Positions 1-11,995 are shown, numbered from the stretch's first letter. The stretch is 64,000 nucleotides of DNA from Heterohyrax brucei (GCA_028571685.1 CM053162.1:64034351-64098350); one strand, 5' to 3'. A program made the numbers and translations. Notes: generated by a model from the sequence alone, not told the origin.

Positions 1-589
1 CATTCACTTTCCTTCCATGTGAACCTCTTGTATTATTATGGCATGATTATCAAGACTAAGAATGATGTTACAGCATTACTAGTAACTAAATTAAAGGGTG
101 TATGTGAATTTCCCTACACTTTGCATTAATTAACTTTTTTTATGACCAGAGTCCAATCCAAGGTACTGCCAAGTTTGCCTTGTATTTCTAACACTACCTT
201 TAAGGGATTAATGTCAAAATAGAGAGTTGGTGGAATGAGTCCAGACAAGACCCCCTCACTTCTGACAACAAGCGTAATTTTGGGGTTTTCCCAGAACCAC
301 CCTCAGTTTCAAAACTTGTTGGACAAACTCATAGAGCTGACTAAAACTTATTACATGATGGGTTATATTTGCTACAAGGAAAGGATACAAATTAGAAGCA
401 GTCAAAGGAAAAAATGCATACAGTAGAGTTTTGGAAGTTTCCCAACATTTCCGCCATCCTCAGAATGCATTCACCTGCCAGGATCTATATGTGGCTACAT
501 GCAGGGAGAACTGCCAGTCTAAGAGCCTCACCTGAGCTTTGGTGTTCAGAGTTTTTACTGAGCTTTTCTCATGTAGCTTTTCCTATCAG
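1..589. other. Unassigned AT-rich sequence
   Basis: I recognise no repeat or gene here. Short open frames at 235-426 and 414-647 have no recognisable domain and look like chance frames. Confidence 0.4.
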
Positions 590-752
590 TGCCCTGGTAG
601 TACAGTGGTTAAGAGCTTGCCTGCTAACCAAAAGGTTCTCAGTGTGAATCCACAAGCTGGTTCTTAGAAACTCTATGGGTTGTTCTGCTCCATCCTAGAC
701 AGTTGCTAAGACTCAGAATTGATTCGATGTCAATGAGTTTTGTCACTAAGGA
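590..752 (+). repeat. AfroSINE
   Basis: This is a tRNA-derived SINE in sense orientation. The head reads 'gccctggtagtacagtggtt' followed by 'gctaaccaaaaggtt'. The body keeps 'agaaactctatggg', and the 3' end keeps 'agaattgattcgatg'. The family is mobilised in trans, probably by the RTE LINE also present in this window, whose 3' end it resembles. The copy is diverged, so it is old. Confidence 0.88.
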
Positions 753-1480
753 TATTCTATGCTATGTAAACAAAGGACATATCCTGGTTTGCTTGATGAA
801 AAAGTCATTGTTTAACTGTCCAAAATATAATTGGATTTCTACTACATAACAGTATATATGTGAGTTTTAATTCTGATAAATTTAAGGGCTAATTTTACGA
901 CACCTTATCAAACTGTTTCTTATTTTACAATTTTTCCTTTATCTGTAAACTAAGGGTGCCATGTGGGAGATGAGAAACAAATCGGGAAAGAACCCCCCTG
1001 AAACAGTCTAAAACATAATAGTATCATAATTGTCATCTCTTTTAGGCAGGATTCCCAGATATTTTACTAATGGTATACCTTCCCAATAATCATGCTAGGT
1101 GAGCTGTTTACTGACTGAGATGTCGCAAACAGCAGCACTTAATGACACTAATTGTAGCATAAATAGATATACCCTGAACAAGTGTATGTATTCTCATAGT
1201 AGACCAACGAGTTGTACTAAATTATGGAGTAGACTACGCCAGCTGGACAATGACTGTCATAAGAGACAAGGCACTGAGATCATTTGATCTTATCTCCACA
1301 GCTTGAAAGCTTTCAGTTTTGTAAAGGAGAGGCATGAGGCTGTCAGCTTCCAACATAGTTCTTTCTTTGGAAAAATGCAAAAGATTCAATATTACCCACA
1401 TATCACTGGGTAATTATTACTTCATCATGAGGACAGTCATTTTCACAAGGTTATCATGCAAAAGGTTAATAATTTAGTCT
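753..1480. other. Unassigned sequence
   Basis: I see no recognisable repeat, coding region or RNA gene. The 62-codon frame at 1099-1287 has no domain. Confidence 0.4.
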
Positions 1481-1520
1481 GCCAAGCCAAGCCAAGTGCC
1501 ATCGAGTCAGGTCCGTATAG
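1481..1520 (-). repeat. Short SINE-tail unit
   Basis: A fragment of about 40 bp reads 'gccaagccaagtgccatcga' followed by 'gtcaggtccg'. In reverse complement this is an AfroSINE/RTE-like 3' end with a 'cacttggcttggc' tail. No SINE body is attached. Seven more sites carry pieces of the same unit. Confidence 0.6.
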
Positions 1521-1959
1521 GAAGCATCTAAAGTACTGTGTAAATATGAACGGATGCTAAGAAGAAATAAAATACAAGACTGACAAAAATGGACAAATAC
1601 CAGATAATGAAGAATAATAATAATTAAACCCCACAGAATAGTCTGTAAATGAGATATGCTAAATAGTTTGCCGCTGTAGATTAAGTTAAGGAATTCTAAT
1701 CACGGGGTGACGAAGTTAAACACTGTGTTCAGAAGGTTAATACCTAAAGACATTGTGGTAAATGGGGTGTGAGGCACATGCTATAAAATAATAATGAGAT
1801 TAAATGTCCCTGAAATCTAGAAGAAATCTAAATTTTGAGGCCCCAGGGAAAAAATGATACAGGATATTGCCAGTGAGACACACTGTGGTTAGGATATTGC
1901 TTTCAAAAATGATAAAGTATCTGTCACACATTCAGCACAAAGAGAAAGCAACGCTCAAA
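1521..1959. other. Unassigned, possibly old LINE flank
   Basis: This AT-rich stretch lies between a SINE-tail fragment and an L1/HAL1-like block. I cannot assign it. It may be a decayed 5' extension of the element that follows. Confidence 0.3.
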
Positions 1960-2962
1960 AAACTATGGTCTCAAATGGTCTCAGCCCCTCCATGGAAACA
2001 TTCAAAGTCTGAAGATTTAAAGCATTTTACACCCATCTGAGGAAAAGTATGGTAACGCTCCAAAATTTTAAAGGACTTCCAGTTTCTGCTCTGACATTTA
2101 AAGAGTTTTGAAGTTATTAGTCACATCCTTACAACAGGAAAAATCCACACAGACTAAAAATTAATGAATTGTTTTAGACCAACCAGAGAACTGAGTTTGC
2201 AGGGGAAATTGTCAATCCAAAATCTGGAAAGATAAATGAGTACACAGAGTCACAGCCAAGTTTTGCTTAATTGAAACAGAAGTCATCAGAGGTACCAGTG
2301 GTTGTGCCCAACAATCCACAGCCTCCTTCAGAATGAAGGCATACAACTCAGGGGGAAAGACTTCAGTGGAGACTTCTTCTAGAGCAGTGAGGGGAGCCAA
2401 GAGCAGAAAGACCTATTCTTTCTGTCTCATCTAAGTGAGAAATTATATAAGAAGCAATATTTGTGAAAGTCATCAGTAAAGACAAAAGACCAATGAACCC
2501 TGATATTTAATTGGAAGATTATAGAAAGCTCCCTTTGCACCTCTCCACACTTGACTGCCACACCAAGAGAGCTTCAGGAAAATAAAAGTGAAACGTAATT
2601 GAGAGACGTGCATGCACCGGGTCTCCTGGAGGAGAAGTTAGGGATGTTAAAAGTCAAGTGGGAAAACAAACAAACAAACACATCTAGCTCTCTGGAGGAA
2701 TTTGAAACCTGTAGTACTTAAACAAACATTAAATAAAGCTCAACCTGTAGCCAGATTCTCATAACTCCTTACGCCAGAGCACTAGTTAGCTCATTTCTAA
2801 TTATCTGATGCAACGTGTGCAGTTTTCAGCAGAGATATAAGGCACACTAAAGGGCAAGGGGAAAAGATATTTTCAAAAGGCAAAACAAACAACAACAACA
2901 AATCAGAATCAGCTTCATATATGACACAAGGATTAGAATCATCAAATAGAGAATTTAAAATG

Positions 2963-3021
2963 GGGTCCCCATGAATCAGAATCGACTGGACAGCAGAGGG
3001 TTTTTTTTGTTTGTTTGTTTT
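2963..3021 (+). repeat. AfroSINE 3' fragment
   Basis: The fragment 'gtccccatgaatcagaatcg' followed by 'actggacagcagaggg' and a T3G tail is a SINE 3' end without its tRNA head. It lies immediately upstream of a complete copy. Confidence 0.7.
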
Positions 3022-3033
3022 ATGATTAATATA

Positions 3034-3203
3034 GAAACCCTGGTGACACAGTAGTTAAGAGCTATGGCTGCTAACTAAAAGGTCAGTAGTACAACTCCAA
3101 AAGGCATCTTAGAAACCCTGTAGGCAGGCAGTTCTGCTCAGTCCTATAGAATTACTATGAGTCAGTATCATCTCAATGGCAATGGGTTTGTTTGGGTTGG
3201 TTT
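3034..3203 (+). repeat. AfroSINE
   Basis: This is a near-complete sense copy. The head is 'aaccctggtgacacagtagt', the box-B-like part is 'gctaactaaaaggtcagtag', and the 3' end is 'gagtcagtatcatctcaatg' with a 'gggtttgtttggg' tail. It sits inside the L1/HAL1-like element and is therefore younger than it. Confidence 0.88.
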
Positions 3204-4159
3204 ATAATTAACGCATCAATGTTTCAAAAGAAAACAGTAAAAACATGAAAGAATAGATAGGTGATGTAAGCAGAGAGATGGAAAAATCTAAGAAATGATC
3301 AAAACGCTTGAAATTAATAATAATTTTAAAAACTGTATAAAAAATAAACAATGCCTTTGATGGGTTCACCAGTAGATTCAGTACAGCTAATGTGAGAATC
3401 AGTGATCCTGACAATAAGTCAGGAAGAACATCTCAAACTGAAATGCAAAATGAATAAAAAAATTAACAATAAAAATGCAAATATTTTTAAAAATCTGCAT
3501 ATTCAAGAAGTATGCAGAGAAACAACATAATTGTAACTGAAATACAAACAAGACTGTGGAAGATGATACATTTGATTTAACAATTGGGAAAAAAAAACTT
3601 TTCTTACATTAATAACAAACATCTATTTATAAATCCAGAAAGTAAAGGGAATACCAATCAGAAAAAGTGCCAAAACAAAGTAAAACTAACTAAACCCACC
3701 AAAAAAAAAAAAAAAAATTCCTTAAATCTAGGCACATCATATTCAAACTTCAGAAAACCAAAGGCAAAAATCTTGAAAGAATGCATAGGGGAAAACAAAT
3801 CATCTTACTGAAGAAAAACAAAGATAAAAATTACAACACCTTCGTGTCAGATAATATGCAAGCAGGAAGAAAGCTGAGTAAAAGAAAAGAAAACAAACAT
3901 ATAAAGCCAAAAAAAAAAAAAAAAAAAAAAAAACCACTGATCTGGAATACCATATTCAGAGAAGTTAACTTTAAAACTGATGAAGAAATACAAATTTTCT
4001 TAGTCGACAGAACTCAGCACTTGGCTAGTCAAATAAAAACTGAAGGAATGCATCACCATCAGATCACACTATCAAAAGCTAACAAATACTTTCTTAACAG
4101 AAAAGAAAACTAATATGTATAAGAAACTTTCATCTACATAAAGACTGTAAGAATGCTGA

Positions 4160-4445
4160 TGTTATAGATTGAATTGTGACATTACCCCCTGCCTCCTCAA
4201 CGTGAGTTTCTGGCATCAGTACCTGTGATTGTAATCCAGTCTGGAAATAGGGTTTTTCTTTTTTTTTATGTTAATGATACTACATAAGAGTAGGGTGAAC
4301 CCTAAAGATAATCACTTACAAGTTGTAAAAGGAAAAAAGATAGACGCAATAACAAATACAAGAGGATACCTGCTGCCAAAGAATGCCAAGAAACACCAAG
4401 TAATTCTGAGACTCTCCCTGGAGACACGCTCTAGACTTCTGTGAG
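4160..4445 (+). mobile_element. MaLR-type LTR (partial)
   Basis: The start 'tgttatagattgaattgtga' and the following 'ggaaatagggttttt' and 'gggtgaaccctaaagataat' match the general plan of ERVL-MaLR LTRs (MST/MLT1-like). The 3' end is missing or too diverged to place. Confidence 0.55.
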
Positions 4446-4525
4446 AAAACAAACTGATAATTTTTAACACAACACATTTGCAGTATTTTCTGTTAAAACA
4501 GTGTTACGTTTTCAATCTGTCTTAT

Positions 4526-4702
4526 GGAGTTCTTGTTATGCAGTGATTCAGTGTCCAGCCGTTAACCAAAAGGATGATAGCTCAGACTCACTAATTACTG
4601 TTTAGAAACTGTATGAGGCAGTCTAACCCTGTCCTATAGGGTTACTATGAGGCAAAACTGACTTGGTAGGCAAGCCAGGCAAAGGCGACAAACAAACAAA
4701 AA
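4526..4702 (+). repeat. AfroSINE, diverged
   Basis: A diverged sense SINE with 'ccgttaaccaaaaggatgat' in the head and 'gtcctatagggttactatga' near the 3' end. The tail carries 'ttggtaggcaagcc' and an (aaac)n run. Confidence 0.72.
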
Positions 4703-4704
4703 AT

Positions 4705-4799
4705 TCCATTCTGTAGGGTCACTGTGAATCAGGATTGACCCTATAGGGTCCCTATAGGTCATAATCAACTTAATGGCAACAGGTTTGGTTTGGGGTTTC
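4705..4799 (+). repeat. AfroSINE 3' fragment
   Basis: Two stacked 3' ends, 'gggtcactgtgaatcaggat' and 'ggtcataatcaacttaatgg', are followed by 'caacaggtttggtttgggg'. It continues directly from the preceding SINE. Confidence 0.65.
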
Positions 4800-4869
4800 A
4801 GATTACAGAAAAATGAATAAATGAAGGTAATATCCATATGCCTACAACAAATTAGTTAATACTATTATT

Positions 4870-6678
4870 TTTTTCAGAGTTATGCACCAACCACTAAGGA
4901 CCAAGATGAAGAAATTAAAGATATTTACCAACCTTTGCAGTTTGAAATTGATCTAAGATGCAATCCAGATGCTTTCATAATTACTGACAATGGGAATGAG
5001 AAAGTTGGAAACAAGAAGGAAAAGCAGTTGGAAAATATGGCCTTGATGATAGAAATGACACTGGAGATCACATGATACAATGCTGCAAAACCAAGGACTT
5101 CTTCATTGCAAATCCTTTTTTCACCAACATAAATGACATGTATACATGGGGACCTCTGTGGGAAGAGACAACGGAAAAGCTTTAACTATGATACAGAACA
5201 AGGACAGTAACAGACTTCAGAGGAGGTAATCAATCGTTCATATGCGAGTTCAAGGTGAAGCTGAAGAAAATTAAAACAAGTCCACAAAAGCTGAAGTACA
5301 GCCTTGCATGCATTCCACCTGAATTTAGAGATCATTTCAAGAGCAGATTTGATGTTGTGAACACTAATGAGGAAAGACAAGAGGAGCTGTGAAATAACAC
5401 CAAGAACATCACATATGAAGAAAGGTCACTAAAAGGACAGGAGACAAAGAGACAATGTGGATGTGAGAAGTGACTCTAAAGGTTGCTCTTGATAGAGGAA
5501 CTAAAGCAAACAACAGAAATGATGAAGTAAAAAAGCAGAGCAAAAGATTTCAAAGGATAGCTTGAGAAGACAAAAACACTATATAATGTCATGTGCAAAG
5601 AGCTGCAGACAGAAAACCAAAAGGGAAGAAAAAGTTTTGCATTTCTGAAGGAAAAAAAAATCAAAGCCCGAGTTGCAATAGTGAAGAACTCTACGGAAAA
5701 TATTAAAAGAAGAGAGAAGAAAAACACAGTTACTGTACCAAAAGTAAACAACAGACATCAAACATTTTAGGGGACAGTATATGATCAAGAACCAACAGTA
5801 TAGATGGTGGATGTCCAAGCTGCACTAAAGTCACTGGTGAAAAACAAGGCTCCAGGAATGGACAAAGTGCCAGCTGAAATGGATATACAGACCGAAATTC
5901 AGAAGGCAGCTACCAGGCCAACGTAGGGAAAGCAATCTGAATTTGTTCCCATTCTGACAAAAGGTATTCCAACAAACAGAAGAAATTATTGAACAATATG
6001 ATTAATACCACACACAAGTAAAATTTTGTTGAAGGTCATTCAAAAGCTTTTGCAGCAGTATATGAACAGAGAATGACCAGAAATTCTAGCAGGATTCAGA
6101 AGACGACATGGAAGGAGGGCTATCATCACTGATGTCAGATGGATCATGGCTGAAAGCAGAGAACACCAGAAAGGTCTTTACCTGTTTTTTATTATTTATT
6201 TGACTATGTAAGGCATTTGGCTCTGTGGATCATAACAAATTATGGATAATATTATACAGAATGAGAATTCTAGAACACTTAATTTTATTCATGAGGAACC
6301 TATACTAGGTTGAGAGGCATCTTTTGAACAGAACAAGGGGATTCTGTATGGTTTAAGGTCTAAAAAGTTGTGTGTCAAGGTTATATCCTTTCCTCATACT
6401 TATTCAATTTTTTTGGCTGAGCAAATAATTCAAGAAGCTGGACTACATGAAGAAGAATGACACATTAGGGTTAGAAGAAGGTACATTAACAAAGGGCGTT
6501 GTGCAGATGACACAACTTCACTTGCTGAAAGTGAAGAGGAATTGATCACTTAGGGTCACGGTGAGTTGCAACCAACTTGACTGCAGTTGGGGGGTGATAA
6601 AGATCCAAGACTAAAGTCTTCATTATGGATTGTATCTGAACAAAAAGAAAACAAAAATCATCACAACTTAGGACCAAT
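4870..6678 (+). mobile_element. RTE (BovB-like) LINE, 5' part of a split copy
   Basis: A sense RTE retrotransposon truncated at its 5' end within the endonuclease region ('ttatgcaccaaccactaagg'). It runs through the linker ('aaggctccaggaatggacaa') into the reverse transcriptase. The RT box near 6497-6543 reads as CADDTTSLAESEEEL, so the usual tyrosine of YADD is a cysteine, and many stops and frameshifts disrupt the frame. The element is cut at 6678 by an L1 and resumes at 7346. It is a dead copy. Confidence 0.9.
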
Positions 6679-7345
6679 GCCTGTTCTCCATTATCTACAA
6701 GGTACTGCAAAATACCAACAAGACAAGATGGGCAAAGGAGATGGACAGACATTTCACCAAACAAGACATCGAGGCAGCCAAAAGACACATGAGGATGTGA
6801 CAGAAGGACCAATGTGAATGGGTGACTGTATCAACATGTGACCAGAAGAACCAGTTGGTGCCCAGCCACCACCAAAGACACCTGTGATGGGGCACACAAT
6901 GTTGAGTCCCAGTGGCAACATGAGAAAAAGAGAGATACACCTCAAGAACTCTACTGAAAAACCGCAACCGATGGTCTGGTAGCCTGGGAGTCCCCCTGGG
7001 AGCATGGCCTCTAGACCTGCTGCTGCTCCTGACCAGATAACACTACTGAGATCAACTCTTCAGAAAGGAATAGACTGGACTTGGGTACACAATGTGACCA
7101 CATGGTGTGTGTACGTCATGGTTCTGTGCATCTGTAGGATGCTGTCCTACTGGTCTCTTACTAGAAAGGAGAAGAGAAAGTGAAGAAGAGGGGACAGGAG
7201 ATTGTTAAGAGGGTATGACATATACAGAATGAAAAGGAAGAGTGTGCTGTCCCTGGGCAAGGAGAGCAGATGGAGCTGCAGATAGATGGGCATGTAAATT
7301 TAATTCGGATTGTGTACTTTCACCTAATCACACACAAAAAAGAAA
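6679..7345 (+). mobile_element. 5'-truncated L1 inserted in RTE
   Basis: A sense L1 3' end. It has a short ORF2 piece ('caaaagacacatgagg') that passes directly into the 3' UTR ('ccagccaccaccaaagacac', 'gaggggacaggagattg', 'gggcatgtaaattt', then 'actttcacctaatcacaca'). Compared with the copy at 31482-33748, about 1 kb between ORF2 and the 3' UTR is absent, so it also carries an internal deletion. It is flanked by a degraded duplication of RTE sequence (about 6653-6678 and 7346-7369), which I take as its target-site duplication. Confidence 0.85.
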
Positions 7346-8004
7346 AAAAATCCTCACAGCTGGACCAATAAACAACATCACGAAAAATGGAGAAAATACT
7401 GAAGCTGTCAATGATTTCTTTTTATTTAGATCCATAATCAATGTCCTTGAAAGCAACAGTCAAGAAATCAATGGATGCATACTATTTGGCTAAACTGCAG
7501 CAGAGATCTATTTCAAGTATGGGGGGAACAAAAGCAATTATGTCATTTTAAGGACTAAAGTGTGTCTAACTCAAGCCATGGTGTTTGCAGTCTCTTCATA
7601 TGCATGTGAAACTGGACAATGAATAAAGAAGGTGACAGAACAGATGCCTTTGAATGGAGATGGTTGTGAAGAACACTGAAAATACTAGAAAAAGGAGCAA
7701 ATCTGTCTTGGAAGAAGGACAGCCAGGACACTCATCGTAGGCCAGGAGGATGAAACTTCATTTCACATTCTTGTACAATTTATTGATAATGAGCAGTCCC
7801 TGGCAAAGGACAACATGCTTGGTTAAGTAGGTCAGTTAAAAAGGAAGACGCTGAAGGTGACAGACTGACTCAGTGGCTTCAACAGTGGCTTCAAACCTAA
7901 CCATGACTATGAAGATGGCACAGGACATGGAAATGTCTCCTCCTGTGTAATGTAGGGTCACTATGTTATGTGTGGGAACTAGTTCAACTGCACCTAACAG
8001 CAAC
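7346..8004 (+). mobile_element. RTE LINE, 3' part of the split copy
   Basis: Continues the RTE after the L1 insertion ('ctggaccaataaacaacatc'). It runs through the C-terminal region ('gcatgtgaaactggacaatg', 'caaatctgtcttggaagaag', 'ggacaacatgcttgg') to the terminal 'gcacctaacagcaaca', the characteristic RTE 3' end. Confidence 0.9.
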
Positions 8005-8520
8005 ATTAGGGTCAATTCTACTTTTATTTCCATGATCTTTATAGCTTTTGGTTTTATATTTAGGGCCTTGATTAATTCTGAAATAGTTTTGGTGTATCAA
8101 GTGAGGTGCGGGTTTTGTTTCGTTCTTTTTACAAGTGGACATCTAGTTTTATAAGCATCACTAGTTGAAAAGGCTGTCTTTTTCTCACTTGATGGACTCC
8201 GTGATTTTGTTAAAAAAAAAAAAAAATCAGGTAAATGAGTTTACATCTGGGTTCTCGATTCTGTTCCATTGATCAAGTTTTAGTCATTGTATCAGTAGAT
8301 TGTTTTGACTATGGTAGCTGTATACCAGGTTCTGAGCTTAGGTAATGCAAGTCCTCCAGCTTTATGCTTCTCTTGCTGTGCTTTACCTAGCCAGGACCTC
8401 TTTGCTTTCCATAGAATGTTTGTTGATGATTAGTTTTTCCATCTTGTTAAAAAATACAGTTGGTATTCAGATTAGGATTGCATTGTATTTGTAGATTGCT
8501 TTGAGCGAACTGCGTTTTAA
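8005..8520 (-). mobile_element. L1 ORF2 fragment, antisense
   Basis: Antisense L1 ORF2 3' region: 'ccatgatctttatagctttt', 'gggccttgattaattctga', 'ttctgttccattgatcaa' and 'aggttctgagcttagg' are in the order expected on the reverse strand. It matches the reverse complement of the 31.5-31.9 kb part of the sense L1 in this window. Confidence 0.82.
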
Positions 8521-8599
8521 AGAATCTGAGCTATCTGTGAACTATAAGTGACCAACATTAGTTAAGAATTAATAAGTAAACTTAAAGGCAACTACTCAT

Positions 8600-8643
8600 G
8601 GTCACCATGAGTCAGATCCGACTCGATGGCACTTGGCTTGGCA
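8600..8643 (+). repeat. Short SINE-tail unit
   Basis: Reads 'gtcaccatgagtcagatccg' then 'actcgatggcacttggcttg'. This is a SINE/RTE-like 3' end with no body, followed directly by L1-like sequence. Confidence 0.65.
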
Positions 8644-8649
8644 AAGGTA

Positions 8650-9030
8650 ACCACTAGTTGTTATTTTTCTTTTTAATGTATATATGTTTGATACACTAAG
8701 AGAGAAGATAAAATTATTTCTTTAAGGGAATATACTTGATACACAGAAGATACAATGAAATCAGATAATTAAAACCAGGTACAGCAGAAAAATAAGCCTC
8801 TGGCAATAGTAATACGGTTAATATAAATCCAAACAAATCAGTGAAATCTTAAAATGTGACAAGGTCATGTAAGCCAACCAGAAGGCACAGATTGTCATGA
8901 TATAAGAGCACACGAATGTCAAGAACAACAACAAAACTATATATTGTCTGTAAGAAACTCACTCTAATTGTAAAAACACAAACAGGAAATGAAGAAAAGA
9001 TATTCTATGCTTAGAGGTTTACATTAATTT
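8650..9030 (+). mobile_element. L1 ORF2 5' region fragment
   Basis: Sense L1 sequence from the endonuclease part of ORF2: 'ctatatattgtctgtaagaa' then 'actcactctaattg', with 'cagattgtcatgatataaga' upstream. Diverged and non-coding. Confidence 0.65.
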
Positions 9031-10436
9031 TACCCAGTGAATTTGGTATCTCTCCTCAGTTCATGAAATATAATCTCTGAAAAATAAAAAATAAAAAAGA
9101 ACATGAAATTCCAGTGTCTCAAACAAGAAGTCTAGGTCATGTTCAAGAGGTTAGAGGAGATCATGAGGTGACATGACATTGGAGGAAGGTCAGGCCAGAG
9201 AAGCCCACCTAACTCACTTTGTGATCACCTTCCAGTATCTACTAACCTAGAAGAGAGGGACTATAGTTTTGATTGCGTGATGAGATCTCTGTTAAAGACT
9301 GTACAGAGAAGCTACATGGGCCTCCTGGTTGGTGAAAGACATCCATGCACAAGGGAAGCTAGCCTGTCCTTTGGCACATGGAAATTCTTGGTTGAGAACC
9401 TTTCCAAATTTCACCCCCATGTATCTCTTCTTTAGGCTGATACCAATTTGTGTCCTTTATAACAAAGCTGTAATATAGCAACATAAATTCCATATCCTAT
9501 TTTTAATCCTTTTTGTAGTATATTCTAACATATTTATAGGTTCTGTGAATTATAGGTTCTGTGTACATTTGGGGTGACCAAAAACCCAAACCAAATATTA
9601 TTCTGCCTACCACACTGGAAGCCAGTCAGCTGTGCTAAATAATAATATATATATTTCCTATATTCTATATTTCATAATCATAGACATATCATTTAGAATA
9701 TAATATGCCATGAGATTAAGAAATGCTAATTTGAAGCTCAATAATTACTTATTTTCTCTTTTATCATAAACATGAAATAAAATTAATCCATCATCATTTA
9801 AACAATCTACATTTAATGTAGAGAGTGAGACTGCAAGAGACAGACTGTGAGAGAGAGAAACATGAAATATCACATTTGATATACAATTCATTAAGAAACC
9901 ATCATGCAGCTTTTGATTCACTGAGTCACATTATATCAGGCACATTTTTTTATCACTTTACTTTCTTAAAACCAATTAGCATATATAATCATTAACTATT
10001 AATTCTAAAAAAAAGAAATAATATTTTATAAAACTGAACCAGTACTTTCCTTTTCAGAGGTCAATAGAGATCCAGTAGCATACAGCTAAGTCTTGGTAGA
10101 ATCATGCTATGCTTACCAATTTGATGTTATAGACAATGAGTTGGGGGGTATTTGACTAAAATTCTGATCGTTCTAATCAAAACACAAAGTAATTAAAATT
10201 TGAGGTCAATTTGAGATAGTTTAACTATACATAATGTGTAAAATAATATATACACTATCACATTCTGAAGCAGTATTATTTTTAGTTTTATCTGTTAGTG
10301 GTAGGATATGGAAAAGGGAGACAGAAACATGGGTAGCCCACTACAAACCAACCAAATGGAAGGAAGAGATTTTATAGAATGTACAGATGTAGAAGAGAAG
10401 TAATGACTGGGATCAGGAATCTATTCTTTAAAGTTC
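9031..10436. other. Unassigned AT-rich sequence
   Basis: No recognisable repeat family, gene or RNA. It contains a weak (ga)n patch near 9830-9860. Confidence 0.4.
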
Positions 10437-10460
10437 CCCCCCCCCTTTTTTTTTTTTTTG
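10437..10460. repeat. C/T homopolymer tract
   Basis: A run of C passes directly into a run of T in otherwise unassigned sequence. Confidence 0.85.
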
Positions 10461-10985
10461 GTATCTGGATGGAACAATTCGATAGCAAACAGAGCACAGA
10501 GCTGACTAACCCCCATTATTATACGTGTATTAATGGAGATTAGCATATATATTTGCTACTTAGCTTTCCTCTCTGTTTTTTCATTCATTGAAGGAAAACT
10601 AACATCTGAAGAGAGTAAGTGGTTGGTTCCAAACTACCCAAACTTCTTATGGTCAATTTGTGAATAAAGTCAAGTCTCCTGACTCAGTCCTGTGTACACT
10701 GTCTATGCAGTTACCTTTATTTTAGGTCTTTAAGTGTGATTCTCTGCTATACATGTTCTTTTCCCAAGAACAGTTTGACAAAGTGAAAAGAAAGGCATAA
10801 CAAAGAATGGAAAGGAAGGAGGAAGAATGAACGCCATATGGGTTCAGGCAGACGAGAGCAGCTCCAAGAAACCCAAGAAGAATCCACTTAGTTCTGTCAT
10901 GATGAGAAAGCAGTCAACACACTGCCTAGTATAAAAAAGATGCTTGAGACAGGACTGAAGAGAATCAACTTGCATTTATAAAAGG
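10461..10985. other. Unassigned sequence
   Basis: Nothing recognised; it ends at a long-form AfroSINE. Confidence 0.4.
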
Positions 10986-11175
10986 AAAATAATTGCTCTA
11001 CAGAAATGATCCAAGGATTAGAGGTTCAAGTCAATCCGGAGACACCTTGCAGAAAAGACCTGGCAATATACTTCTGAGAACTCAGCCACCGAAAATCCTA
11101 TGGAGTAGAGTTCTACTCGGGCACATACAGTGTTGACATGAGTCCGAATCGGCCATAGCAACTGATTTTGTTATA
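10986..11175 (+). repeat. AfroSINE, long form
   Basis: A sense copy with an extra middle segment ('gcagaaaagacctggcaata', then 'ctgagaactcagcc') between the tRNA-like head ('agaggttcaagtcaatccg') and the usual 3' body ('gagtagagttctactcgg', 'atgagtccgaatcgg'). The same middle segment recurs at 16485-16672 and, antisense, at 57205-57405. Confidence 0.72.
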
Positions 11176-11496
11176 TGCATCCAAGAATCTGTCATGAGAG
11201 AAGTCCAGGCTCCAGTTATGAAAGGACAAATGCTACGTCCACACCTCTGCTCAGGGTAAGCCCTAAAATGGAAACCTAAGTCCCTTTTCTCCTGGAATAT
11301 TCTTCTGCATAAAAAATGCAGAATCCTCACAGCGTTCTTCAAGCTAATCCTATTCTTACACGCAATGAGATTCTAACGGTTTCAGTGGCAACCAGAGACC
11401 TACTTGCTTATCCAGCCTACTACTGTCAAAACTGATTGAACATTTTTATGTGAGCATACTGGTTAAATATTTCACAAATGGAAACTTCTTTGAAAC

Positions 11497-11523
11497 CTAA
11501 TAAATAAATAAATAAATAAATAA
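11497..11523. repeat. (aaat)n microsatellite
   Basis: About six to seven 4-bp units of 'aaat/ataa'. Confidence 0.9.
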
Positions 11524-11645
11524 TATTATCTCAGTTTTACAGCAGGAAAAATTGAGGCAGACATGCATTTCATATGTGGTCCGTGTTTCCATCATCATTA
11601 AGACAGAGCTGGAAGTTGAGGAAGGCATCTGACTGCAGAACTCAA
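11524..11645 (-). repeat. MIR fragment
   Basis: The antisense MIR core 'tctcagttttacagcaggaa', then 'attgaggcaga', and later 'acagagctggaagttgagga', is in MIR order. An old pan-mammalian SINE. Confidence 0.6.
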
Positions 11646-11933
11646 GGTATTCAAGTTGTCTCACCCTAAACCTCAAATTTCTTCAGTCTTGATTTCTCTA
11701 GGTTGTGCCAGGGAAGAAACAACTTGACACTTTCTAAAATTATTTTCCTTAGAAAACATTATCTTGTGGATTCTCAATTTAGAGCCTTGCACCTGAGCCA
11801 GATCCAGAGAAAGTTACTTTAGAGCACACAAGAATGGCCACGACAAGGCCCTTATAATCAAGGAATTCATAGTCAACAAAGAAAATTCCCTAGTGATACT
11901 TTGAAAGGACAGAACATAGGCTGAGAGGTTTAA

Positions 11934-11995
11934 ATAGTCAGCTAAAGGGATGCTATCAGTAAACATAGTCAGCTAGAGAGATGCTATCACTTAAC
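11934..11995. repeat. 31-bp tandem duplication
   Basis: Two adjacent copies of a 31-bp unit beginning 'atagtcagctaaagggatgc' (11934-11964 and 11965-11995) differ at a few positions. Confidence 0.85.

Larger units (their letters stand above)
1960..4130 (+). mobile_element. Ancient L1/HAL1-like element (ORF1 region)
   Basis: From about 3210 on, the sequence follows an L1/HAL1-type ORF1 in sense orientation. It has 'gagaatcagtgatcctgac', then 'aggcacatcat' with 'aaaaccaaaggcaaaaatct', then a 3' part ending with 'catcaccatcagatc'. Stops and frameshifts break the frame; open pieces remain at 3584-3811 and 3781-4113. The part from 1960 to 2560 is a weaker 5'-UTR-like match. AfroSINE sequence (2963-3203) interrupts the element, and poly-A runs lie at about 3702-3717 and 3910-3933. 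HAL1 versus an old full L1 cannot be decided by eye. Confidence 0.6.

Noticed and set aside
3584..4113. Lysine-rich small proteins
   Set aside because: They are driven by poly-A runs inside an old L1/HAL1 ORF1.
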